From Unio delphinus (Eukaryota; Mollusca; Bivalvia; Unionida; Unionidae), in contig JAQISU010000345.1 of assembly GCA_029339505.1 (NCBI GenBank), forward strand, positions 250,501-314,500: a DNA stretch of 64,000 bases, in the 5' to 3' direction. The notes beneath the pieces were generated by a model that saw nothing but the letters and a program-made list of their open reading frames with translations, was not told where the DNA came from and ran no database searches. Made by a program: the position numbers and the translations under genes. Of the stretch, positions 16,597 to 26,800 are shown in pieces. How positions within the stretch are numbered: position 1 is the stretch's first letter; each line of letters begins with the position of its first letter.

Positions 16597-17050
16597 GTTT
16601 TTGTACTTCTAATTTTGACATCGCAGAATCATATATATCTACCATCGCTGAAAACTCACTCTCTGATATAATTGTATCATCGAGAGATGACGATTACAAT
16701 GAGGATAATTGCGAGCATGCAGTGGACACAACATGAAATTGAATTATGTAGTCTTGTAGTTTCCGTTGGCTGCATGATGATATTTTTTTTGTGATTATTG
16801 AAATTATTCCAGCGATTGTTGTTGCCGCAGAAATGCAAATTGGAACAGCTATCGGGGCCATCATTGTCACTGAAGACAGTATAATACCGGCTTCGGTGAT
16901 TACACCACTCACTGAATACACAGTAACATCAATTGCGGTAATTCTCCTGCGATATTTTTTAATTTTCATTTCATACTCCTCAGACAGGTTTTTGAGTCTA
17001 GTTTGATATTCTCTGACCTGATCATAGCGATATTGCGATGATGAAATCAT
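16403..17050 (-). pseudogene. Two-transmembrane protein with an in-frame TAA (element C)
   Basis: The N-terminal 118 residues, with both hydrophobic segments, match A. A TAA at 16694-16696 then interrupts the frame, which continues open to 16403. In A the same codon is Ile. The product up to the stop keeps both membrane segments and might still function. Confidence 0.65.
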
Positions 17051-17097
17051 TGTTATTTTAAAAATACTAGCGTTTTCAATTGTGAATTCCTTTCAAT

Positions 17098-18042
17098 TTA
17101 TTTACTTAAATCCGCTACGAATTCCACATACCATGATACCGAAATTCCAGCCAAAGTTGGATCAGTAGCTGTTATAGTGAACTTTTCAGTTGTATCCTTG
17201 TCGATGATCGTTGAAATCGTATTGTTGACCCCGGATGAACTCGACGATGATATATTAAATTGAACCGGTGTCACCAGTGTTAATCGATAAATACCCTTGA
17301 CGGTTGCAGTGATATCTAATGTGTTGTTTGTAGGTGTCCACGCAAATGATCCGTGTTGGATTGTATCTACTATGTTGTTGGTTTTCTCATGAGGAATTTT
17401 TGTTTTTTCAATGATTGTTATCATCCTCGAAAAATCACCTTTGATGGCTTCGATGAAAGTTTTCGTCTCATCGATGGATTTTTTGATATCAGGGAGTTTT
17501 ATTTCAATTTTATCGAATGTAGATCCAAGAAATTTATCAATGATATTTCTACGAAAATTTATAAACTGTTTTATGTGTTCTTCGGTTTTAGATTGAAGTG
17601 TTGCTAGTTCCAACACGGAATTTTTCAATTCATCGTTGAGAGTTTTAAATCGATCTGTAATCGTCGAGAAGAGTACACCCGGTTTGAGTTTACCCTGATC
17701 GGAAAATAACGCGATAGTATCCTCGATTGCGTTTTGTTGTTTAACTAAAATATCATTCAACGACACATTACTAGTTTTCAATTTACCCTGATCGGAAAAT
17801 AACGCAACGGTGTTCTCGATTGCGTTTTGTTGTTTAACTAAAATATCATCCAGAGAAATATTACTAGATTTCAATTTACCCTGTTTGTCTTGAAATACAA
17901 CTATTTCGTTCGGGTCAACATTTACTAAATTCAACGTCTCAGCGATTTCATCTTTAATTTTTTTTTTTATATCCTTGATAGAATCAGGAGTTGCAGTGTC
18001 ATCGGGTTTGGGTTTCAGAGGTCTTCCCCAAATATCAATCAT
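17098..18042 (-). CDS. Fibre-like repeat protein (element C)
   Basis: The protein has 314 aa: MIDIWGRPLKPKPD start, two 31-residue repeats (DQGKLKTSNVSLNDILVKQQ and on), a coiled-coil-like stretch with heptad-like Leu/Ile/Lys, and a Ser/Thr-rich beta C-terminal domain (FNISSSSSSGVNNTIS, WYVEFVADLSK). Frame intact. The number of 31-residue units differs between copies. A trimeric fibre is a reasonable reading, but no homologue was searched. Confidence 0.65.
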   Translation of the reverse strand: MIDIWGRPLKPKPDDTATPDSIKDIKKKIKDEIAETLNLVNVDPNEIVVFQDKQGKLKSSNISLDDILVKQQNAIENTVALFSDQGKLKTSNVSLNDILVKQQNAIEDTIALFSDQGKLKPGVLFSTITDRFKTLNDELKNSVLELATLQSKTEEHIKQFINFRRNIIDKFLGSTFDKIEIKLPDIKKSIDETKTFIEAIKGDFSRMITIIEKTKIPHEKTNNIVDTIQHGSFAWTPTNNTLDITATVKGIYRLTLVTPVQFNISSSSSSGVNNTISTIIDKDTTEKFTITATDPTLAGISVSWYVEFVADLSK

Positions 18043-18062
18043 GATATTTTATATATCTCTCT

Positions 18063-18476
18063 CTAAAATCGTTTCGATTTCCAGCGATTACTCGTGAAGT
18101 CATTTACGACAATGTGTGGTGATTTTCTAGATGCTGAAATAGCGTCAAGGACATTTAATACTTCACTGCCGCATATTGGTGGGTCATTAATTTGTTGTGT
18201 TGGTAGCGTAGAATACCAAGTCTTCATTGGAAATTGTTTTATGTAACGCATAAATTCTTTTGGTGGGGCTAATCCATATGAATCAAAATAGACAATCCCA
18301 CGTGGATCAATAGCGTATGCAACCCAGTGAGTTCCAGGTCCGGTGCTGTTATCGAGATTAATAATACCTGTTTCAGTTTTGTTTGGTTGATGTGGTAATT
18401 GATCTTTCATAAAAACACCTCTGAAATTTTTAATCACTAGTTTTTTAGCCGCATCCATTAAATCAAAATTGGACAT
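18063..18476 (-). CDS. Adenain-like cysteine protease (element C)
   Basis: The same His (GTHWVAYAID), Asp (YFDSYG), Gln and Cys (PPICGSEVL) positions as in A, from the MSNF start at 18476; an in-frame ATG lies 9 bp upstream. The open frame continues further upstream through the repeats of the preceding gene but that part is a shadow of those repeats. The C-terminus (NDFTSNRWKSKRF) differs from A. Confidence 0.85.
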   Translation of the reverse strand: MSNFDLMDAAKKLVIKNFRGVFMKDQLPHQPNKTETGIINLDNSTGPGTHWVAYAIDPRGIVYFDSYGLAPPKEFMRYIKQFPMKTWYSTLPTQQINDPPICGSEVLNVLDAISASRKSPHIVVNDFTSNRWKSKRF

Positions 18477-18494
18477 GGGAACCATAGACTCCTC

Positions 18495-19035
18495 AATTAA
18501 TAAACCGTTCCTGGTAGTCTCAGGCCTGATCCGTGAACGGATCTCCCGCTGTACCATGAATACGGGGTTCCTGGTAGTCTTAGACCCTTTCCGCTGTACC
18601 ACGAATACGGGGTTCCTGGTAGTCTTAGACCCAATCCGTGAACGGATCGTCCCTTTTTTTATATCCCTTCCCAGTTGCCTTCTTAAGTGCCATTCCTGCT
18701 GCAGTACCAACGGCTCCTAACGCCGCTGATTTAGCCACCGCTGGGGCTGCTGCTGCAATCAATGCTGGTATTGCAGCTAACAATGGAAATATACCACCTG
18801 ATTTAATCATATTTTTGATAGCAGCCGCAGAAAGAGTAATCTGGACACCTTTTTTTGCTACAAGTGCATCATTGAAATGTTTCACCTGACGAGTTGTCAG
18901 CGATAGTTTATTTGCACCACCAGTCATTTGATTAGGTTTCAACGTGATTGTGGTTCCACATTTTTTAGCCGATTCTGATTGCAATTTTTTTATTTGACCA
19001 GGAGTTAACGCAACACTAATAACACTATATGACAT
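18495..19035 (-). pseudogene. Ala-rich hydrophobic protein, repeats out of frame after an A7 run (element C)
   Basis: The frame from MSYSVISVALTPGQIKK through the hydrophobic Ala block is intact but ends at 18625 (DDPFTDWV). The poly-A run at the junction has seven A instead of the eight seen in A and D. The LPGTPYSWYSG-type repeats remain present and open in another frame down to about 18495. Either a recent frameshift or a slippage site; the short 136-aa form still contains the whole hydrophobic region. Confidence 0.6.
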
Positions 19036-19083
19036 TATACATAATAGATTGATTCTAATTCAATGAAAAATCGAGAAAATCAT

Positions 19084-20496
19084 TCAAAGATTTTCCACTG
19101 GTGCATCTACCACTCTCATTTTTCCTCCAACACCTTCAAGTAGCATTGATTTATCACTGAGAATGACAACAACCGCTCTATAATCAGCAATACCAACAGG
19201 ACGGGTTACACGGGCTCTAAAGTGTATATCAACAACAGATTGTCTCATCAAATCAAGATGTTCCAATGAAAAGTAATAGATCGGATACAGATTTTTAAAG
19301 TCGTATTGTGATATTTGCAAACCAGTATCCACATTTTGATCACGTGCCATAAATGACAACAACCTATGATAAACTCGTGCAATATGGTTGTGAGTGTAAT
19401 CAAGTTGTATATCCTCAGATGGTTCCTGTTGGCCGTTTATTCTCAGTGAGACCTCTCTAACATCTAACTGATCAAATATCATATGGCTGAAGAGTTGATT
19501 GCCAACTCGTGCGTTATCCTGTAACGCTACGAATATATGACGTGGCGCAGCGACACCTTGTTTTGATGCTAGATTCCACGTGAATAACCCGTTCAGCTCT
19601 GATTGCTTCACATCTGTACTCACGGTTAGCCAACTCAACAACGACTTTCCTCCTTGATCCATAAATGATAGTAATCGTCCTTCTGCGGTGATTGCTGGAG
19701 TCAACACTGGCATCCACAATGATATTTTTGTTAAATCGACTCTACCGGCATCAGCATTGGGGGCTGCAGCATCTGCTGGAATCCTCCAAATTGCATCATT
19801 ATCATCACCTTTTCGTACAAGCGATATTGTATGCTTCGCCCCGTAGATAACTTTTCTGACGTTTCTACAGAATCCAAATATGTGATGCAGTGGAATCGCG
19901 CATGAAAATGATTTACGCTCTCCTTGCAACATTGCGTTTCGTGTTGCAGCTCCTAGATTGAAATTAGGATCGTTGTTTATAATCATATTCTCGACATCAG
20001 CATCACTATTATCACGTTTTTTTGGTCGTCTTACAACAAATGGATTTCCTCCAGCGGTATTCTTACCATCTTTTGCAAACATCATAGAGGGTCCTGCTGA
20101 TCTTGTATAATCATCGGAATATCTCGCTAACCCGATTATTGTTGTAGCCACATCAACATCACGATCTATGGACTCAATTTCTTTTCCATCAATGAGATAT
20201 CTAGCACTCTCAAATAGCGCCATAATACCATTATTGACAAAACCGACTTGAGTACCAGCTGGATACGGTGCTGGTACAGTAGGAGTATCAGCAGCTGTTA
20301 CAATTTCTCCTTCTACTTCAATAAATGCTTCACAGGGTAAAAAGTATTTACTGGTATCATGGACTTGAAGATCAATTCTTGCTCGACTATTTGGGGCTAT
20401 GGCATGATAGGCGTAATATTGATAATCGCGTACAGAATCATCCTTGCCAACTGGGGCGTCTATATCAAATGCTGGATCACGTGACTGTTTGAACAT
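19084..20496 (-). CDS. Major capsid protein (element C)
   Basis: The protein has 470 aa, intact. The core matches A. The variable segment after MMFAKD is unrelated in sequence to those of A, D and E and is rich in Lys/Arg/Asp/Asn (RRPKKRDNSDADVEN). The C-terminal LYPIYYFSLEHLDLMRQSVV block is conserved. It is preceded by the conserved TAGACTCTGATAAATAGAAT leader at 20497-20523. Confidence 0.8.
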   Translation of the reverse strand: MFKQSRDPAFDIDAPVGKDDSVRDYQYYAYHAIAPNSRARIDLQVHDTSKYFLPCEAFIEVEGEIVTAADTPTVPAPYPAGTQVGFVNNGIMALFESARYLIDGKEIESIDRDVDVATTIIGLARYSDDYTRSAGPSMMFAKDGKNTAGGNPFVVRRPKKRDNSDADVENMIINNDPNFNLGAATRNAMLQGERKSFSCAIPLHHIFGFCRNVRKVIYGAKHTISLVRKGDDNDAIWRIPADAAAPNADAGRVDLTKISLWMPVLTPAITAEGRLLSFMDQGGKSLLSWLTVSTDVKQSELNGLFTWNLASKQGVAAPRHIFVALQDNARVGNQLFSHMIFDQLDVREVSLRINGQQEPSEDIQLDYTHNHIARVYHRLLSFMARDQNVDTGLQISQYDFKNLYPIYYFSLEHLDLMRQSVVDIHFRARVTRPVGIADYRAVVVILSDKSMLLEGVGGKMRVVDAPVENL

Positions 20497-20523
20497 TTTA
20501 TTCTATTTATCAGAGTCTAAATC
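20497..20523 (-). promoter_or_regulatory. Conserved leader before the MCP gene (element C)
   Basis: Same element as at 5683-5709 in A: GATTTAGACTCTGATAAA then TAGAATAAA, directly before the ATG. The palindromes just upstream differ from those of A, B and E, so this leader is conserved beyond its surroundings. Confidence 0.5.
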
Positions 20524-20579
20524 GTGAAATCGTAAACGATTCGTGAAAAACGCTAGCGTGAAAATCCATAGGATTTCAT
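20524..20579. repeat. Three adjacent mini-palindromes (element C)
   Basis: In order: GAAATCGTAAACGATT, GAAAAACGCTAGCGTG and GAAAATCCATAGGATTTC, separated by 1-3 bases. They fill the spacer between the MCP leader and the amphipathic protein gene. In A, B and E the same spacer has other members of the same palindrome set. Confidence 0.75.
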
Positions 20580-21007
20580 CGACGTAGTTTTTTACAGCCA
20601 CTTCCCGCTATCATGTTTGCAATATTGCTTTGGTTCCCTTGATTTACCATCGACGCTAGTTTTTCATCTACTGCGTTATTTATAATTTTACTAACACTTG
20701 CAGGCATTTCTTCTGTAGACGGTAACGGTTTCTTTTTTCGCCTCACTAATGATGTTATTTTATCCTTCGCAGTTGAAAACGCTTTCCCGGCAAGATCTCC
20801 AACAGTACTAATACCCTTATCACGAATAACATCAATGGCTTTCATTGATAACTGTTTAGCTAACGGCATCACTTTTGGAGCCATTCTTGAAAAGAATCCT
20901 AAAATGGTATTGCCGAGGCCATCTCCATAGTATGCTTTATAAACTGGAAACCGTGAATTAACTACATAGACGAGAGTTGGTTTATCATGATTGTAATGGA
21001 TGATCAT
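20576..21007 (-). CDS. Small basic amphipathic protein, pVI-like candidate (element C)
   Basis: The protein has 143 aa, same plan as in A, ending IAGSGCKKLRR. A palindrome half overlaps its stop region. Frame intact. Confidence 0.65.
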   Translation of the reverse strand: MIIHYNHDKPTLVYVVNSRFPVYKAYYGDGLGNTILGFFSRMAPKVMPLAKQLSMKAIDVIRDKGISTVGDLAGKAFSTAKDKITSLVRRKKKPLPSTEEMPASVSKIINNAVDEKLASMVNQGNQSNIANMIAGSGCKKLRR

Positions 21008-21040
21008 TATTATAAAAACAATAGTGTTTTCAATTGTTAT

Positions 21041-22009
21041 TTAATCGCTATGATACCCATTTGCTAACTCGTCAATGAAATCTCGATATGTTTTGATATC
21101 CATGATACCGCCGGCAAATAACCGTCTACAGATATCAGCTGCTTCATTAATTATTTCTGGAGAGTTATTTCCAGCTCGGAATCCTCCTACAAGAACTTCT
21201 AATCGTGATATATCATTGATAACACTATCAGGACAAGTGTTTCCAATCCTTGGATTTTGCAATCCACTTCCGCTATAACCAGCTGCTTCATCTAGTTTTT
21301 CTAAACCCGTTTCTTGTAAATAATCATCATCATCATCATCATCATCAGGTGGTAGTTGTTGTTTTTTAGGAGAGAAAGATATTTTCTTTGCAGGCTGCTG
21401 TCGCTTTCTTTGCAATCTTGGCGGTTTTTGTTGTTGTTTAAACTCTTCGTATTGATTATACACGTGACCCACCATCCTGATATATTCAATATATGATGCG
21501 TTATCCTTCTTCTTAATTCTACCTGTTTTTTCAGTTTTGATTTTGTAGAATATATCAGCCCAATGATCTAAATTTCTAACAAACTTATGATGTTCTGGTT
21601 TCAACATATTTTTCCTGTTTTCATAAGTCGTAACAACAAGCGCAGGAATTTCTGTTGAATCAGTCTTATTAATCGCTGCTAAACCCGCCTCGTTAAATAT
21701 CACGCGTAAATCATCTACTGTTTCTTTTGATTCCATTTGTTTTGTTTGTTCAGTTTTTGCTGCTATTTTTTCAAGTTCACCAATAACAGATTTCCCCGTC
21801 TCGGGAACATCTCCCAGTAAAGCACGCTCTACCCCTTTCGTTGCTGTGGTTACTGGTTTAAACAACTCTTCAGACCCCAAAGCAAAATCAGTTTGTAAAC
21901 TCTGTCGTTGTTGCAGTTTATTTCTTACAGAGTCACGAATTGGTACAAATCTCTTAATTGCATCTAGTCGTTCACGAGCCAATCGGGTTGTTAATGCTTC
22001 ATTGACCAT
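21041..22009 (-). CDS. MVNEAL-family protein (element C)
   Basis: The start at 22009 is the conserved MVNEALTTRLARERL; nine extra upstream codons are open but not conserved in all copies. It is close to A in the middle region too, including the Asp run (CAT/ATC triplet repeat near 21325-21350) and GYSGSGLQNPRIGN. C-terminal conserved block intact. Confidence 0.7.
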   Translation of the reverse strand: MVNEALTTRLARERLDAIKRFVPIRDSVRNKLQQRQSLQTDFALGSEELFKPVTTATKGVERALLGDVPETGKSVIGELEKIAAKTEQTKQMESKETVDDLRVIFNEAGLAAINKTDSTEIPALVVTTYENRKNMLKPEHHKFVRNLDHWADIFYKIKTEKTGRIKKKDNASYIEYIRMVGHVYNQYEEFKQQQKPPRLQRKRQQPAKKISFSPKKQQLPPDDDDDDDDYLQETGLEKLDEAAGYSGSGLQNPRIGNTCPDSVINDISRLEVLVGGFRAGNNSPEIINEAADICRRLFAGGIMDIKTYRDFIDELANGYHSD

Positions 22010-22099
22010 TATTTGAAATCGCAAACAATTTTTCAATTGTAAAACAATTTTTCAATCCCGACTTAACATCACCGTGGAGGTCTTATTTGATTATTTTAA

Positions 22100-22445
22100 C
22101 AGCGTTATCAACGATGAGGGAAGTGTCCAAATTGTATATAAAATAATTAATACTGACACTTCCCTCATTCTATTTTTGACATGTCGGATGATTTTTTAAC
22201 ACAGTCATGGAAGTGTTATTTCATCGTGAGACACCTTCTATCAGGTGTGGCGAAAGTATCAAAATTGTATATAAATAAAATAATACTGATAGTTTCGCCA
22301 TCAATGACATGTCGGATGATTTTTGACACGGTCATGGAAGTGTTATTTCATCCTATAACAGCTTCTATCAATGATGAGGAAAGTGTGGAAATTGTATATA
22401 AAATAATTAATACCACAGTTTCCTCATTCTATTTTTGACATATCC
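22100..22445. promoter_or_regulatory. Three tandem TATA-loop hairpins with differing but self-complementary stems (element C)
   Basis: Stem pairs are 22114-22127/22155-22168 (ATGAGGGAAGTGTC), 22249-22261/22287-22299 (GGCGAAAGTATCA, one mismatch) and 22374-22388/22413-22427 (ATGAGGAAAGTGTGG, one mismatch). Each encloses a loop like AAATTGTATATAAAATAATT. The units are separated by a conserved GACATGTCGGATGATTTTT and GTCATGGAAGTGTTATTTCA. They lie between the MVNEAL gene and the 118-aa gene, upstream of the structural block. A promoter array or replication/packaging element is likely; which one is unknown. Confidence 0.6.
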
Positions 22446-22511
22446 TTTGAGGGTCGGCTAAAAAAAATGAGGGTCGATGATAAAATGGTCGGGCAATCAA
22501 TGGTCGGGTAA

Positions 22512-22859
22512 TCAATTTTCTTGAATTAATGCTCGTAGGTTTCTAATTTTAGAGTTGACTTCTTTTTTCAATTCGTATTCGTTACCTAATTCTTTTCGTA
22601 TTCCCTCTACGATAGTATACAACGGAACGAACACACTGATGTCACTGGAAAATGAAAGAGAGTCTTTAATAGAATTCTGAATTCTTTTGATGAGTGCATA
22701 CTTCTTGGGTAGCATATATTTGTTAGTGCTAACCCCGTATTCTATATCCTGAAAATCAGACACAATTTGATCAGGATTTAACCCATCTGGTAGTTTGATA
22801 TCCTGATTTTTCAATTTTGCTATTTCAACTATGATGCTATTCATGTTTTCAGAATTCAT
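22512..22859 (-). CDS. 118-aa-family protein, slightly shortened (element C)
   Basis: From MNSENMNSIIVEIAKL to ALIQEN, 115 aa; the last residues present in A and B are lost. The open frame upstream of 22859 is not conserved. It is followed closely by the HNH gene. Confidence 0.7.
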   Translation of the reverse strand: MNSENMNSIIVEIAKLKNQDIKLPDGLNPDQIVSDFQDIEYGVSTNKYMLPKKYALIKRIQNSIKDSLSFSSDISVFVPLYTIVEGIRKELGNEYELKKEVNSKIRNLRALIQEN

Positions 22860-22903
22860 TATTCTATAAGAATGACATATCTCTAATTGGAAATTATGAC
22901 GCA

Positions 22904-23398
22904 TCAGATATAACTAAATTGAACTTTCTGTCTGTTCTTTTTTGAAATAGCCGATCGATAAATCCTCTCTGCAACTCTTTGAACAGAAGGCGAACAAATA
23001 TCGAAGTGCCTACCGGCTTCATTCATAGATGAAAATATTTTTTCTTCATTCAAAGATTTCACAGGTCTCTTCCAAACCGTTTTGCAAGTGCCAGCCCTTC
23101 CTCGTTTGGTATTCTCACTTTGTGTGATAGCCTGCAGATTTGATACAGAATTATTCTTTGGATTAGAATCCTTGTGATCGATAACAGAATCACCTTCGAT
23201 CAATCCATAAAAGCATTCAAATACGAAACGATGAATGAGATAAGTTTTCGTTTCTTTTCCCTCCCTAACAGTAAACACCAAATACCCCATACCATTGTCA
23301 GCACCGACAGGTTTCTTTAGTCTACGGTTTCTTACAACACCATCATTGGATGCTTCATAATTTGTAATCAAGGGATGCTGTCTGAATTCTTGGTTCAT
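22904..23398 (-). CDS. HNH homing-type endonuclease (element C)
   Basis: The protein has 164 aa. The NUMOD4-like N-terminus, HNH core (VIDHKDSNPKNNSVSNLQAI) and C-terminal NUMOD1-like segment are all present. It has diverged noticeably from the B copy in the C-terminal half. It ends 11 bp from the Cys-rich gene. Intact. Confidence 0.85.
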   Translation of the reverse strand: MNQEFRQHPLITNYEASNDGVVRNRRLKKPVGADNGMGYLVFTVREGKETKTYLIHRFVFECFYGLIEGDSVIDHKDSNPKNNSVSNLQAITQSENTKRGRAGTCKTVWKRPVKSLNEEKIFSSMNEAGRHFDICSPSVQRVAERIYRSAISKKNRQKVQFSYI

Positions 23399-23408
23399 AT
23401 ATACTATT

Positions 23409-23804
23409 CTATTGTTTGTCTAATTCAGTGTTTGGTTCAATAATTACATCACTGGAAAATCTTTCGATGTAGTCTTGCGGAGTTCTTATGATTTTGTCAG
23501 TGACGTTATCAGGGTCAAAGACTTTTTCAGGGTCATAATTTTTGATGGATTGTCCATTTTTTATTCTTTTATCATAATAACGCTTCAATTCCCTATATCG
23601 CTTACCACCACAATCAATACACAATTGTGATCTTCCCTTAACCCCAACCCCACATCGAATACAGGGTAACGGACCAAGACTTCCACGTCGAAAACTTTGC
23701 ATATGATACCTACAGTATTCATTTTTTCTGCATGATTTGTTACACGGGGTTACATTTCCCATCATGAGCCATTTGCAGTGATTCATTATACATAAATCTT
23801 TCAT
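23409..23804 (-). CDS. Cys-rich putative zinc-binding protein (element C)
   Basis: The protein has 131 aa. The first cluster reads CNKSCRKNEYCRYH, with one extra residue compared with A and B; the second CIRC ... CIDC. The basic KRYRELKRYYDKRI and a variable acidic tail follow. The alternative start is at 23786 (MNHCKW). Confidence 0.7.
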   Translation of the reverse strand: MKDLCIMNHCKWLMMGNVTPCNKSCRKNEYCRYHMQSFRRGSLGPLPCIRCGVGVKGRSQLCIDCGGKRYRELKRYYDKRIKNGQSIKNYDPEKVFDPDNVTDKIIRTPQDYIERFSSDVIIEPNTELDKQ

Positions 23805-23828
23805 TTAAATGCTTGTTTTATATATAGC

Positions 23829-26800
23829 ATGAAGGAGTTCAAGAGATTGACTTCGAAAAATGCTAAAATCAATACCGATAGAGAGTTCAAGAGATTATTG
23901 AAAATCAATCCTAGATTTAATCTCGATAGACCCAAAAAACGTCCAAAGGACGGAAACATGAAAGAGTTTAAGAGATTATTGAAAATCAATCCTAGATTTA
24001 ATCTCGATAGACCCAAAAAACGTCCAATAGACGGAAACAAACAAACGTCCAAGAGACGGAAACATGAAAGAGTTTAAGAGATTATTAAAAATTAACCCTA
24101 AATTTAATATCGATAAACCCAAAAAACGTAACAAACGTCCAAGAGACGGAAACATGAAAGAGTTTAAGAGATTATTAAAAATCAATCCTAGATTTAATCG
24201 CGATAGACCCAAAAAACGTAACAAACGTCCAAAAGACGGAAACATGAGATCACCATGGAAGGATGCTCAATTCAATCTTGATATAGTTTCTAATACACCC
24301 AAGAATAAAATTCTTGATAAACCCATCAGAGACTGTTTTAATGAATTCAAGCGTGATGGAGCATCTTATTGCTGGTCAACATTTCGAATTGATGGTGCTG
24401 TTGACGCTACCATGAATGATGAAAAAGCAGCAGTGATCATTTCACGTATTGGGGAAAAAAGTCATTTTTTCCGAATCAAATTCATTATCCGTGAGGATGG
24501 CAAATGGATTATTAGGGATAAATTTGAACCCATTCTCAGAGGCAAAAAAACTGTCACCGTGAATCAGGATTCAAAACCGGGAATTTTGACTGGAATTGAT
24601 AAACCCTACTACGAAAGATCTTATCCTGTCACAGCAGTTGTTTACGGGATCTATCCGCTCAATGAAAAACCTGATATTTCAAAACTAGCACCCATGAAAT
24701 ATTCGACAGGCCTCAATTGTGTAGCAGAACGAATAATAGAACACTTCACAAATGCGTCCCGGGGAAATAAACTAACTGATCTAAGACGAAAAAAAATAAC
24801 CGAGTGGGAGTTCACGGTAAAAGAGCATGGGGCAACAATTCAGGATATAACCAAATTAGAAACATCATTGAGATTTCCAATATCGGTAAGGACAATCACC
24901 GGTGAAGTATTAAAAGAACCGAAATATCAATCAAAAAAAGGAAACCCCATTGAAATTATTGATCATAACGCACACGCGTGGTCATCTGCAGTAACAATAT
25001 TCCCACGGGATAGAACCGTAAAATATCTATCCCCAACTCTGTTTGGAACCGAAGAGTTTTTTTCAGAGGAGAAATTATTTGATGCTATTTACCATTTGAG
25101 TAAAAACGATCCTGTGTCAGTGTGGCTATTTCATAGTACTTCGGACGAAGAATGCAAATTTGATCAGTTTGTAAGGCCTAACGGAGAATTATACCGTACT
25201 GAAGAGCTGCAGAATCAAATGAAACAACTAGCTAGTGAGTTTTCTGGGGACGGAGAAGACAACGATCAATTATTAGCAAACTGTTTTACGGTACCATCAA
25301 TTGCAGCACATTTTGCTAGAAAGAAAAACGCGTGGAAACCAACACGAAGTGAGTTTTTATCAGATGTCAAATTGTCCTGTCTTGAATATGGCCATGGAGG
25401 ATTATGGAATACAAAATACACCGCTGATACCGTTATTTCCGTTGATATGATTGCGTGTTATCCAGGAAGTTTTCTCGGGTATGGAGAATGCGAGAAATAT
25501 TTCAAACGATTTGGACACCCTACACACAAAATGACCCGTGTTGCGATTAATGGACCACTGCCTGATTTTGATTTAACAGGATTCGCTTGTGTAGTATCAT
25601 TTGAATTGGCTGAAGGACTTCATCCGTGTAGTTATCTTTGGATTGGTAAACACATGTCTGAAAAACACTGGATGCCAATAGTGTTGTTACGGTATATGCT
25701 TGATTGTAAGATGTTAAAATCATTAATTGTCAGTGAAGCAATTATATCCTATCGAGCACAGAAATCAGTCTGGTTACCCCAACCTGATCTAGAAAAAATA
25801 ATTAGCGAAGAGCGAAAACTGTTTCCTGATTTTAATGAACAACAAATCATGGATTGGTCCCAACAGTTATTTGAAATCAGAAACAATGAAGCAAAAAATC
25901 TTGGACGAAGAATAATCGGTAAATTTACCCAAGGTGGCAAAGATGATAATACGAAATATTCTTCACGATTGATTATAGACAACGCTGAATACGATTTTGT
26001 AATCGCGGATCTAACGATTAGGGGCCTATATGTCAATCGTAAGGACGCATTTATGTCCGATGGAACCAAAATGGGTACAATTGTTACCTACAATGATGGA
26101 TACCATCCGCAGTACACACACTTAAGAGCTTCTATGCTCGGTTATGCTTCTATCAATCTGTTTTCAATGATCAATAGATTTCCTACCACCGCAGTTAGAG
26201 TTGCTACTGACTCATTTTACATAAATAGCAAAATGGCTGATTTTAAGGCTACTGGCAACGAGAAATGGGGATCATGGAGAATTAAGAAAGAAATGATTCA
26301 TGATTATATTCAATCAGCAGATGTTACCATTGAAAATAATTACTTAGAAAGCAATCAGTGTTCAGAATTTTCTAGTGCACCACCGATTTCTGATCCAATA
26401 TGCCTGTATAAAACAGTTTATTTAAACGGCTGTGGTGGGTCAGGAAAAACAACCCGGGCAATTGAGTTATTCCGTGGGAAAAATCCTACGGATTTCACAA
26501 AAATGATTGTACTAACACCAACTCATAGACTTGCAAGAGAAATGATACAGAGAGGGGTAAATGTTTGCACTTATCACAGCTTTTTCCGATGGAAGGGAGA
26601 TAAATGGACTCCTGAGCGCATGGGAGAGAAATTTATTCCTGAAATCATGATTTGGGATGAAATAGACACAGTGTCAGAAGATGTCTTAAAAATATTTCTT
26701 GAGTGGTTGTTATTGAAGAATACAAAAGTCGTCATGTGCGGTGATTACGGGCAACCACCACCATTTGTCGGTGCATCTCCACATGAATGGCTAAAGGGTT

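Noticed and set aside
18469..18720. ORFs antisense to the LPGTPYSWYSG repeats, and the upstream extension of the protease frame
   Set aside because: Shadows of the tandem repeat unit; conservation begins at MSNF.
24064..24245. CRISPR-like array in the polymerase N-terminal repeats
   Set aside because: Repeats are contiguous, coding and without unique spacers; eukaryotic context.
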